Source: Burkholderiales bacterium (GTDB lineage: Bacteria; Pseudomonadota; Gammaproteobacteria; Burkholderiales; SG8-39). From it: a stretch of 37,368 bases of DNA. Location: the NCBI GenBank assembly GCA_023383795.1, contig JAHDYJ010000010.1, positions 36,106 through 73,473 of the forward strand. The letters run 5' to 3'. Positions within the stretch are counted from its first letter, which is position 1; the number at the start of each line of letters is the position of its first letter. Below are positions 30,770 to 37,368 of this stretch, piece after piece. A program made the position numbers and the translations under genes. The notes beneath the pieces are model-generated. The model did not search any database and was not told the origin of the DNA. It was given only the letters and a program-made list of their open reading frames with translations.

Positions 30770-31120
30770 ATGGCCGAAAGAGAACTCTATCCCCACCCGA
30801 CGCGCGAGCTTGCGACCAGGCGCGCCGCGCTCGCGCCCGAGACCGAGGCGGCGTTCAAGGCGTTCAACGAGCGCGTGTTCGCGCCGGGCGCGCTGCCGAC
30901 GAAGACGAAGCAGCTGATCGCGGTGGCGGTGGGCCACGTCACCCAGTGCCCGTACTGCATTCGCGGCCACACCAGGGCGGCGCTGCGCGCCGGCGCGTCG
31001 CGCGAGGAGCTGATGGAGGCGATCTGGGTCGCCGCGGAGATGCGGGCGGGCGGCGCCTACGCACACTCGGCGCTGGCGCTCGCCGCGATGGACGAGCTGG
31101 ACGCGCCGCGGCACGGCTAG
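30770..31120 (+). CDS. carboxymuconolactone decarboxylase / AhpD-like protein
   Basis: This 116-residue all-helical protein of the CMD/AhpD superfamily has LPTKTKQLIAVAVGHVTQCPYCIRGHTRAALRAGASREEL. The C-x-x-C-x-x-x-H motif (CPYCIRGH) indicates the redox-active AhpD-type branch that supports peroxidase or thiol-disulfide reactions, not the lactone decarboxylase branch. GGAG lies about ten bases before ATG. Position after the sdh genes and before small stress-like genes suggests a peroxide-handling role (inference). Confidence 0.9.
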   Translation: MAERELYPHPTRELATRRAALAPETEAAFKAFNERVFAPGALPTKTKQLIAVAVGHVTQCPYCIRGHTRAALRAGASREELMEAIWVAAEMRAGGAYAHSALALAAMDELDAPRHG

Positions 31121-31147
31121 GCCGGCCGCACCGCGAGCGGCGCAGCC

Positions 31148-31351
31148 ATGGCAAGCGAGCGCGGGCGCATCGCCTTCCTGCTCGAGCGCGACGGGCCGGC
31201 CGCGACCGCCGCGGGGGTGGCGCGCACGCTGCGGATCTACCGGCGCGCGGTGCTTGCGCGCAGCGGGTATGCGCGCGAGTACCGGCGCGTCCTGATCGAG
31301 GCCTACCGGGAGTTCAAGCGCTGGCTGGCGCGGCGGTCGCGGGGCGAGTGA
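31148..31351 (+). CDS. small hypothetical protein (67 residues)
   Basis: The product MASERGRIAFLLERDGPAAT, then VARTLRIYRRAVLARSGYAREYRRVLIEAYREFKRWLARR, is basic and helical, with a Tyr/Arg-rich C-terminal half. I recognise no named family. Small proteins with a FLLERDG start and YREFKRWL end recur as uncharacterised proteobacterial genes, from memory only. No good ribosome site precedes the ATG. It lies 27 bases after the AhpD-like gene in the same direction. Confidence 0.5.
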   Translation: MASERGRIAFLLERDGPAATAAGVARTLRIYRRAVLARSGYAREYRRVLIEAYREFKRWLARRSRGE

Positions 31352-31451
31352 CGATGCGCCGGCGCCGCCGCCCCGGCGATCGCGCTTGGGAGAGCGCGGA
31401 AGAGCGCCGCTTCGCTCACTGCGGCGGAAACCATCGGACCGGAGAAGCGAC

Positions 31452-32243
31452 GTGACCATGCTCGCGCCGAGGATGCCGACGCGCGAGGGCGACGACCTCG
31501 CGCTCGCCCGCGCCGTCGCGCGAGGCGATCTCGGCGCCTTCGAGGAGATCATGCGGCGGCACAACCGCATGCTCTACCGCGCCGCGCGCGCCATCCTGCG
31601 CGACGATGCCGAAGCCGAGGACTGCCTCCAGGCGGCCTATCTGCTCGCCTACCAGTCGATCGACGCGTTCGCGGGGCGCGCGAAGCTCTCCACGTGGCTC
31701 GCGCGGATCGTCGTCAACGAGGCGCTCGGGCGCAAGCGGCGCGCCGCACGGCAGGGGGTCATGATCGCGCTCGACGCCGCGGCGGGCGGCGCGCGCGCGC
31801 CGGGCGGCGCGTTCGCCGCGCTCGCCGCCGACACGCCGGGGCCCGAGACCGAGGCGCTGCGCGGCGCGCACGCCGCGCTGATCGAGCGGCGCATCGACGC
31901 GCTGCCGGAAGGGTTCCGTGAGGTGTTCGTCCTGCGCGCGCTCGAGGAGCTCTCGGTCGGGGAGACCGCCGCCGTGCTCGATATCGAGGCGACGACCGTG
32001 CGCACCCGCTACTGCCGCGCGCGCAGCATGCTGCGCGATTCGCTCGCGCGCGAGCCCGACCTCGCGCGCGACGGGGCGTTCGCGTTCGCTGGCGCGCGCT
32101 GCGACCGCAGCGTCGCCGGCGTGCTCGCGCGGCTCGCGCCCGCGCCACGGCCGCGCGACGCGGGCCGCGCGCGCAAACCCGACGGCGGACGCCCCGCCCG
32201 GCAGGACCGCGCGGCTACGCCGCCGGGATGCCGGCGGCCTTGA
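31452..32243 (+). CDS. ECF-type sigma-70 family sigma factor
   Basis: This 263-residue protein has sigma region 2 at about residues 30-100 (AFEEIMRRHNRMLYRAARAIL, DDAEAEDCLQAAYLLAYQSIDAFAGRAKLSTWLARIVVNEAL, then GRKRR). Region 4 lies at about 135-195 (RRIDALPEGFREVFVLRALEELSVGETAAVLDIEATTVRTRYCRARSMLRDSL). GTG at 31452 is preferred over ATG at 31458 because GGAGAAG lies at the right distance. The linker between regions 2 and 4 and the C-terminal tail (about 60 residues, Arg/Pro-rich) are longer than usual. The tail overlaps the convergent zinc-ribbon gene by 29 bases. No anti-sigma gene adjoins it. Its promoter targets are unknown. Confidence 0.88.
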   Translation: MTMLAPRMPTREGDDLALARAVARGDLGAFEEIMRRHNRMLYRAARAILRDDAEAEDCLQAAYLLAYQSIDAFAGRAKLSTWLARIVVNEALGRKRRAARQGVMIALDAAAGGARAPGGAFAALAADTPGPETEALRGAHAALIERRIDALPEGFREVFVLRALEELSVGETAAVLDIEATTVRTRYCRARSMLRDSLAREPDLARDGAFAFAGARCDRSVAGVLARLAPAPRPRDAGRARKPDGGRPARQDRAATPPGCRRP

Positions 32244-32688
32244 ACGCCTGCGCGAGCGCTTCGGGCGTGTACTTGCGGATCTCCTTCAGCGAGTGCAGCT
32301 GCTCCTTGTCGCAGCTCGGGCACCTGTACACCGGCATCGTGAGCTCGACGCGGAACGGGCTCAGATCGGCGAGCGCGACGTCCACCGTGAACGTGTGCCG
32401 GTGGTCGGGCTGCGGGGCGAGCTCGGCGCCGCACCCGGCGCAGTGATAGTGCTTGACGAGCAGGCCTTTTTCCTCGCCGGCCGGCAGCCTCGCTTCGTCC
32501 TCGTCGATCAGGTGCTCGACGAGCCGGAGCGGGAACTCCGGGTGCACGAACTGGCGATGACCGCGCGCGCACGCGGCAACGGGCATCTCCTTCACCGCGA
32601 TGGTAAGGGTCTTCGCCTCGCCGGCGGCGGCGTCGACCGCGGTGATCTCCGTCTCACTTCGGCATTGGATGCAGCGTCTCGGCCTCAT
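32215..32688 (-). CDS. zinc-ribbon hypothetical protein
   Basis: This 157-residue protein starts MRPRRCIQCRSETEI; the start at 32688 has AAGGAGG six bases upstream. It has several metal-binding pairs: CIQC (6-9), a CARGH segment, HYHCAGCG in the middle and YRCPSCDKEQLH near the C-terminus, so probably two zinc ribbons. The C-terminal helix is EIRKYTPEALAQAFKAAG. It resembles small zinc-finger domain proteins (YgiT/MqsA-like only in the cysteine spacing) but no family is assigned. It converges with the sigma factor gene (29-base overlap). Confidence 0.72.
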   Translation of the reverse strand: MRPRRCIQCRSETEITAVDAAAGEAKTLTIAVKEMPVAACARGHRQFVHPEFPLRLVEHLIDEDEARLPAGEEKGLLVKHYHCAGCGAELAPQPDHRHTFTVDVALADLSPFRVELTMPVYRCPSCDKEQLHSLKEIRKYTPEALAQAFKAAGIPAA

Positions 32689-32866
32689 CGTTCGCCTCCT
32701 TCCCGGCGGGTGCATTGTGCGCCGCACGATGGCCGGCGGCGCGCACCCCGACAAGGTTGGACAGTCCTCGCCCCGAGGGTTCACGCTTTCGTCGACCTGC
32801 AGGCGACGCGCGCTCGTCTGCGCGCCGGATGGTCGTGTGGTGGGGCTCGGCGGGCGCCCGCGCGCG

Positions 32867-34507
32867 TCAGGCGAGCGCTTGGCGCACGATGTCCTGCGCC
32901 TCGGCGACGATCGCGGCGAGATGCGCTTCGCTCTCGAAGCTCTCCGCGTAGAGCTTGTAGATGTCCTCGGTCCCGGACGGGCGCGCCGCGAACCAGCCCG
33001 TTTCGGTCACGACCTTGAGGCCGCCGATTTCGGCGTCGTTCGCCGGCGCGCGCGTCATGCGAGCGACGATCGGCTGCCCGGCCAGCCGGTCGGCCCGCAC
33101 GTCCTGCGGCGCGAGCTTCTTCAGCCGGCTCTTCTGCGCCGGGGTCGCCGGCGCGTCGATGCGGGTGTAGAACGGCGCGCCGTGGCGCGCGGCGAGCGCG
33201 CGGTAGTACTCGCCGGGGTCCTGTCCGGTCACCGCGGTGATCTCGGCGGCGAGCAGCCCGAGGATCAGTCCGTCCTTGTCGGTGACCCAGGGCGTGCCGT
33301 CGCGCCGCAGGAAGCTCGCGCCCGCGCTCTCCTCGCCCGCGAAGCAGACGCTCGCATCGGCGAGGCCCGGTGCGAACCACTTGAAACCGACCGGCATCTC
33401 GGCCAGCCGGAAGCCGCGCGCGGCGACCACGCGGTCGATCATGCTCGACGAGACGAGCGTCTTGCCGACCGCGGCCGCGCGCGGCCAGTCCGGGCGGTGC
33501 GCGAGCAGGTAGTCGATCGCGACCGCGAGATAGTGGTTCGGGTTGAGCAGGCCGGCCGAGCGCGTCACGATGCCGTGGCGGTCGGCGTCCGCGTCGTTGC
33601 CCCACGCTACCGCGAAGCGGTCCTTCAGCGCGACCAGGCCCGCCATCGCGTACGGGCTCGAGCAGTCCATGCGGATCTTGCCGTCGTGGTCGAGCGTCAT
33701 GAAGCCGAAGGCCGGGTCGACCGCGGGATTCACGACCTCCAGGTCGAGCCCGTAGGCTTGCGCGATCGGCTGCCAGTACGCGACCGCCGAGCCGCCGAGC
33801 GGGTCGACGCCGAGCTTGAGGCCGGCGCGGCGGATCGCCGCCATGTCGATCACCGCCTCCAGGTCGGCGACGTACGGGCCGACGAAGTCGTACTGCTCGA
33901 CGTCGGGCGCGGCGAGCGCCCGAGCGTAGGACAGCCGCCGCACGGCGCGGTCGCCTTCGGCGAGCAGCTCGTTCGCGCGCCGCTCGATCCATCCGGTCGC
34001 GTCGGTGTCGGCGGGGCCGCCGTGCGGCGGGTTGTACTTGATACCGCCGTCGGGCGGCGGATTGTGCGAGGGCGTCACCACCAGCCCGTCGGCGAGCCCA
34101 CGCGCGCGGCCGCGGTTCGCCGTCACGATCGCGTGCGAGACCACCGGCGTCGGCGTGAATCCGTCGCCGCGCTGCAGGCGCACGCGCACGCCGTGCGCGG
34201 CCAGCACCTCGAGCGCCGCGCGCTCGGCCGGGCGGGAGAGGGCGTGGGTGTCCTTGCCCATGAAGAGCGGGCCGTCGATGCCCTGCGCGGCGCGGTACTC
34301 GCACACCGCCTGGACGATCGCGTGGATGTGGGCCTCGTTGAAGCTCCCGGCGAGCGCCGTTCCGCGATGCCCGCTGGTGCCGAACGCGACGCGCTCGCCG
34401 GGCACGGCCGGGTCGGGGCGCCTTTCGTAGAACGCCCGCTCGAGCGCTGCGACGTCGATCAGGGATTCCGGCGGCGCCGGCTTGCCGGCCAGGCGATGAA
34501 TGCTCAT
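32867..34507 (-). CDS. pgm: phosphoglucomutase (alpha-D-glucose type)
   Basis: This 546-residue enzyme interconverts glucose 1-phosphate and glucose 6-phosphate. Seen: [19 protein letters not shown] near residues 40-58, [14 protein letters not shown], the phosphoserine loop [11 protein letters not shown] (S147), [12 protein letters not shown] for the metal site, [16 protein letters not shown] for sugar binding, and [19 protein letters not shown] for phosphate binding near the C-terminus. Length matches E. coli Pgm. There is no ribosome site; instead TATACC lies four bases before ATG, which suggests a leaderless transcript. It provides glucose 1-phosphate for GlgC and is divergent from the transaldolase gene. 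Confidence 0.95.
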   Translation of the reverse strand: MSIHRLAGKPAPPESLIDVAALERAFYERRPDPAVPGERVAFGTSGHRGTALAGSFNEAHIHAIVQAVCEYRAAQGIDGPLFMGKDTHALSRPAERAALEVLAAHGVRVRLQRGDGFTPTPVVSHAIVTANRGRARGLADGLVVTPSHNPPPDGGIKYNPPHGGPADTDATGWIERRANELLAEGDRAVRRLSYARALAAPDVEQYDFVGPYVADLEAVIDMAAIRRAGLKLGVDPLGGSAVAYWQPIAQAYGLDLEVVNPAVDPAFGFMTLDHDGKIRMDCSSPYAMAGLVALKDRFAVAWGNDADADRHGIVTRSAGLLNPNHYLAVAIDYLLAHRPDWPRAAAVGKTLVSSSMIDRVVAARGFRLAEMPVGFKWFAPGLADASVCFAGEESAGASFLRRDGTPWVTDKDGLILGLLAAEITAVTGQDPGEYYRALAARHGAPFYTRIDAPATPAQKSRLKKLAPQDVRADRLAGQPIVARMTRAPANDAEIGGLKVVTETGWFAARPSGTEDIYKLYAESFESEAHLAAIVAEAQDIVRQALA

Positions 34508-34511
34508 ACGT

Positions 34512-34517
34512 GGTATA
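34512..34517 (-). promoter_or_regulatory. candidate -10 box abutting the pgm start (leaderless mRNA?)
   Basis: On the minus strand TATACC is followed by four bases and then the pgm ATG. A normal start site 6-8 bases downstream of a -10 would fall on the start codon. The absence of a Shine-Dalgarno sequence supports this reading. No strong -35 is visible. Confidence 0.35.
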
Positions 34518-34680
34518 GACTAACCGCATCCGGCGCGTTCGTCACCGCGCGACGAAATCCTGCGCCGCTGCGCGAACCCGCGCGCAGGCGCCGTGGTCCA
34601 TCGCCCGGGGCGCTTTCCACGCGCCGTCGTCGGAACATTCCCGCGCCGCACGCCCGGCGGCGCCACGTCGAGAGGACACG

Positions 34681-35829
34681 ATGGCAGATTCAACCGGCAC
34701 CGCATCCCGTAACCCGTTCCGCGAGCTCGCCGCGCACGGCCAGTCGATCTGGCTCGACTACATCCGGCGCGACCTCATCACGAGCGGCGAGCTCGCGCAG
34801 CTCGCCGCCGAGGGGCTCGGCGGCCTCACCTCGAACCCGGCGATCTTCGAGAAGGCGATCGCCGGCAGCGCCGAGTACGACGATCTGCTCGAGCCGCTCT
34901 CCGGCCAGGGCCGGCAGCCGCAGGCGATCTTCGAGGCGCTCGCGATCCGGGACATCCGCGACGCCGCCGACGTGTTCGCCGGCCGCTACGCCGACACCGG
35001 CGGGCGCGACGGCTACGTGAGCCTGGAAGTGTCGCCGCGGCTCGCGCGCGACGCGCAGGGCACGATCGTCGAGGCGCGCCGCCTGTGGCGCGCGGTGGAC
35101 CGCCCCAACCTGATGATCAAGGTGCCCGCGACGCCCGAGGGGCTGCCGGCGATCCGCGCGCTGCTCGACGAGGGGATCAACGTGAACGTCACGCTGCTCT
35201 TCTCGTGCGAGGTCTACGCCCGGGTCGCCGAGGCGCACGCCGCGGCGCTCGAGGCGCGCGCCGCGCGCGGCGCCGACGTGTCGCGCGTCGCGAGCGTGGC
35301 GAGCTTCTTCGTGAGCCGCATCGACACGGCGGTCGACGCGCTGATCGGCAAGCGCGCCGCCTCGAGCGCGCGGCTCGACGAGCAGCCGGCGCTCGCCGCG
35401 CTGCTCGGCCGCGCCGCGATCGCGAGCGCCCGGCTCGCCTACCGGCACTATCTCGCGCACGTGGGCACCGCGCGCTGGCAGGCGCTCGCGGCGCGCGGCG
35501 CGCAGCCCCAGCGGCTGCTGTGGGCAAGCACCAGCACCAAGAACCCGGACTATCGCGACGTGGTGTACGTCGAGGAGCTGATCGGGCCGTATACGGTCAA
35601 CACGGTGCCGCCGGCGACGCTCGCGGCGTTTCGCGACCACGGGCGCGCGCGCACCAGCCTCACCGAGGCGCCGGCGGCGGCGGCCGACGTGCTCACCGCC
35701 CTCGGCGATCTCGGCATCGACATTCGCAAGGTGACCGACGCGCTGCTGGAGGACGGGGTGCGCCTCTTCGCCGAGGCGTTCGACAAGCTGCTCGCCGCGA
35801 TCGCGGAAAAGGCGCGTCGCGCCGCCTGA
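34681..35829 (+). CDS. tal: transaldolase
   Basis: This 382-residue class I aldolase of the pentose phosphate pathway has NPFRELAAHGQSIWLDYIRRDLITSGELAQL and GGLTSNPAIFEKAIAGS at the N-terminus, then VSLEVSPRLARDAQGTI. The Schiff-base lysine K147 lies in NLMIKVPATPEGLPAIR. It continues with NVNVTLLFSCEVYARVAEAH, VASFFVSRID, WASTSTKNPDYRDVVYVEELIGPYTVNTVPP and a helical C-terminus. The length fits the roughly 360-380 residue TalB-like class found with glycogen or phosphoketolase genes, rather than the short 220-residue form. GAGAGG precedes ATG. It could feed ribose 5-phosphate to the PRPP synthetase encoded elsewhere in the window. Confidence 0.95.
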   Translation: MADSTGTASRNPFRELAAHGQSIWLDYIRRDLITSGELAQLAAEGLGGLTSNPAIFEKAIAGSAEYDDLLEPLSGQGRQPQAIFEALAIRDIRDAADVFAGRYADTGGRDGYVSLEVSPRLARDAQGTIVEARRLWRAVDRPNLMIKVPATPEGLPAIRALLDEGINVNVTLLFSCEVYARVAEAHAAALEARAARGADVSRVASVASFFVSRIDTAVDALIGKRAASSARLDEQPALAALLGRAAIASARLAYRHYLAHVGTARWQALAARGAQPQRLLWASTSTKNPDYRDVVYVEELIGPYTVNTVPPATLAAFRDHGRARTSLTEAPAAAADVLTALGDLGIDIRKVTDALLEDGVRLFAEAFDKLLAAIAEKARRAA

Positions 35830-35837
35830 CCCGGGGC

Positions 35838-35878
35838 TTGACCTCGATCAAAGGGCGCCGCAACGCGTCGCCTAAGGT
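35838..35878 (+). promoter_or_regulatory. FNR/ANR-like site and spaced -10 upstream of glgC
   Basis: TTGACCTCGATCAA (35838-35851) matches TTGAT-N4-ATCAA at 9 of 10 positions. After 21 nt comes TAAGGT (35873-35878), a 3/6 match to TATAAT. The implied start site is near 35886, about 60 bases before the glgC ATG, with the FNR-like site centred near -41.5. It is the clearest of the three such sites. Confidence 0.55.
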
Positions 35879-35947
35879 AACCTCAAGCCGATCGAACCAG
35901 GGTGGACGGCGCGCCGGTCGCGCCGGAACGGCAACAGGAGGAGCGTC

Positions 35948-37276
35948 ATGTCGTCGTCCGAGCAGGAGTGCATCCATCTCGGCTATTGCCCCTACAAGCA
36001 GGAGCCCGGCGGCCCGCCGGCCGGCCAGCTCGTGCGGCAGACGGTGGCGTACGTCCTCGCCGGCGGCCGCGGCACGCGCCTCGGCGAGCTCACCGACTGG
36101 CGCTCCAAGCCGGCGGTGCCGTTCGGCGGCAAGTTCCGCATCATCGACTTCACGCTCTCGAACTGCGTCAACTCCGGCATCCGCCGGGTGGCGATCGCGA
36201 CGCAGTACAAGGCGCAGAGCCTTATCCGGCACGTCCAGCGCGGCTGGTCGTTCCTCGACGGCCGCTTCAACGAGTTCATCGAGCTGCTGCCGGCGCAGCA
36301 GCGCATCACCGCCGACTGGTACAAGGGGACCGCAGACGCGGTGTTCCAGAATCTCGATTTCCTGCGCCGCCAGAACCCGCGCTACGTGCTCGTCCTCGCC
36401 GGCGACCACGTCTACAAGATGGACTACGGCAAGATGCTCGCCGAGCACGCCCTGCGCCAGGCCGACATGACGGTGGGCTGCGTCGAGGCGCCGGTGTCGG
36501 AGGCGGCGCGCCAGCTCGGCGTCATGGCGGTCGACGAGGACTTCCGCGTCGTCGGGTTCCAGGAGAAGCCGGCCGAGCCGCGGCCGATCCCGGGCCGCCC
36601 GGACACCGCGCTCGGCAGCATGGGCATCTACGTGTTCAACGCCTCGTTCCTGTACGAGCAGCTGATCCGCGACGCGGACGACCGCAAGTCCGGGCACGAC
36701 TTCGGCCACGACCTGATCCCGTACCTGATCGACCGCGGCTACCGCGTCTACGCGCATCGCCTCGCCGACAGCTGCGTGCAGGTGGCCGAGGGACGGCCGT
36801 ACTGGCGCGACGTCGGCACGGTGGACGCGTACTGGGAGGCCAACCTCGAGCTGACGCGCGTCTCGCCGGCGCTGGACCTCTACGACGAGAACTGGCCGAT
36901 CTGGACCTACCAGGAGCAGCTGCCGCCGGCGAAGTTCATCTTCGACGACGAGGGGCGGCGCGGCGCGGCGATCGACTCGATGGTCTCGGGTGGCTGCATC
37001 ATCTCCGGCTCGACCGTGCGGCGCTCGCTGCTCTTCTCGAGCGTGCGCGTGAACAGCTACTGCACCGTCGAGGACACCGTGATCCTGCCGCAGGTCGACG
37101 TCGGGCGCCACTCGGTGCTCAAGCGCGTGGTGGTCGACAAGTACTGCAAGATCCCGCCCGGGCTCCAGGTCGGCGTCGACCCGGTCGAGGACCGCAAGCG
37201 CTTCCACGTCACCGACAAGGGCGTCACGCTGATCGCCCCGGAGATGCTCGGACAGGTCGTGCATCACCTGCGCTAG
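35948..37276 (+). CDS. glgC: glucose-1-phosphate adenylyltransferase (ADP-glucose pyrophosphorylase)
   Basis: This 442-residue enzyme makes ADP-glucose for GlgA. An extra N-terminus of about 30 residues ([20 protein letters not shown]) with two cysteines precedes the catalytic nucleotidyltransferase domain. [39 protein letters not shown] is the nucleotide-binding loop. [44 protein letters not shown] and [10 protein letters not shown] follow, then the substrate-binding [25 protein letters not shown] left-handed beta-helix forms the C-terminal allosteric domain ([35 protein letters not shown]). ACAGGAGGAGC precedes ATG. It is probably controlled by the FNR-like promoter upstream. Confidence 0.96.
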   Translation: MSSSEQECIHLGYCPYKQEPGGPPAGQLVRQTVAYVLAGGRGTRLGELTDWRSKPAVPFGGKFRIIDFTLSNCVNSGIRRVAIATQYKAQSLIRHVQRGWSFLDGRFNEFIELLPAQQRITADWYKGTADAVFQNLDFLRRQNPRYVLVLAGDHVYKMDYGKMLAEHALRQADMTVGCVEAPVSEAARQLGVMAVDEDFRVVGFQEKPAEPRPIPGRPDTALGSMGIYVFNASFLYEQLIRDADDRKSGHDFGHDLIPYLIDRGYRVYAHRLADSCVQVAEGRPYWRDVGTVDAYWEANLELTRVSPALDLYDENWPIWTYQEQLPPAKFIFDDEGRRGAAIDSMVSGGCIISGSTVRRSLLFSSVRVNSYCTVEDTVILPQVDVGRHSVLKRVVVDKYCKIPPGLQVGVDPVEDRKRFHVTDKGVTLIAPEMLGQVVHHLR

Positions 37277-37326
37277 CCGGCGGGTGGTTCGCGCGCAGCG
37301 CTTCTCCTCCCTCCCAAGGAGCAACC

Positions 37327-37368
37327 GTGTTCGGTTATCTCTCTTGGAAGTTGGGAGTCCAGAGGGTG
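37327..37368 (+). CDS. start of an unidentified gene (partial, GTG start)
   Basis: AAGGAG (37316-37321) lies five bases before a GTG that opens a stop-free frame to the window edge: MFGYLSWKLGVQRV. The spacing and site are ideal, so this is probably the beginning of a real gene. With only 14 residues no family can be named. It follows glgC by 50 bases in the same direction. Confidence 0.45.
   Translation, partial: MFGYLSWKLGVQRV

Noticed and set aside
1..37368. CRISPR arrays, tRNA/rRNA genes, insertion sequences or prophage genes
   Set aside because: No regularly spaced repeats, tRNA-like cloverleaf ends, transposase motifs or integrase motifs were recognised; a tRNA search program would be needed to exclude a tRNA fully.

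Overview
The window is high-GC DNA (about 70% by eye) from a free-living proteobacterium. The best guess is Betaproteobacteria/Burkholderiales, from the TctC/Bug-type binding protein with its TctBA partners, the sdhCD-type membrane anchors, the CrgA-like LysR regulator and the overall gene style. That placement is inference. No rRNA, tRNA, CRISPR array, transposase or phage gene was seen, and most of the window is densely coding.

Region 1 (1-1202): the N-terminal part of an NDP-forming acyl-CoA synthetase (CoA-binding) protein runs off the left edge on the minus strand. A small acyl carrier protein gene diverges from it. Region 2 (1321-10076): one plus-strand, operon-like block encodes a tripartite tricarboxylate transporter (TctC, TctB, TctA), an extra TRAP-type binding protein, an aldo/keto reductase, an Ldh2-type malate/lactate dehydrogenase, an SDR and a large malic enzyme. 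This reads as uptake and oxidation of a malate-like hydroxyacid.

Region 3 (10086-20315): a stress and storage segment. It holds Hsp20, a DUF99 (endonuclease dU-like) protein, a PRPP synthetase, a phosphotransferase-fold protein, glycogen synthase, a three-domain ACP-acyl-AMP ligase-PlsC fusion, a bicupin and an Rnk-like protein. Region 4 (20316-28635): a stand-alone EF-G C-terminal-like protein, a second Rnk-like protein, LysR, UspA, an amidase with small neighbours, a second LysR divergent from Fe/Mn superoxide dismutase, and DUF488. Region 5 (28484-37368): CBS-BON protein, sdhC-sdhD-sdhB with no sdhA, an AhpD-like protein, an ECF sigma factor, a zinc-ribbon protein, phosphoglucomutase, transaldolase, GlgC and the start of one more gene.

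Several signals link these parts. Three promoters (tctC, hsp20, glgC) carry an FNR/ANR-like palindrome at an identical 21-nt distance from a weak -10. Three intergenic elements with imperfect terminal inverted repeats occur, two of them flanking the bicupin gene. A 19-nt semi-palindrome, GYGTTTCCSYSGCGGACAC, recurs in intergenic DNA between 20.4 and 23.7 kb, with weaker copies further right. With Hsp20, UspA, CBS/BON, SOD, glycogen enzymes and PRPP synthetase clustered, the region from 10 kb onward resembles low-oxygen/stress persistence loci such as the lxa locus of Burkholderia cenocepacia. That comparison is inference and has not been tested by search.
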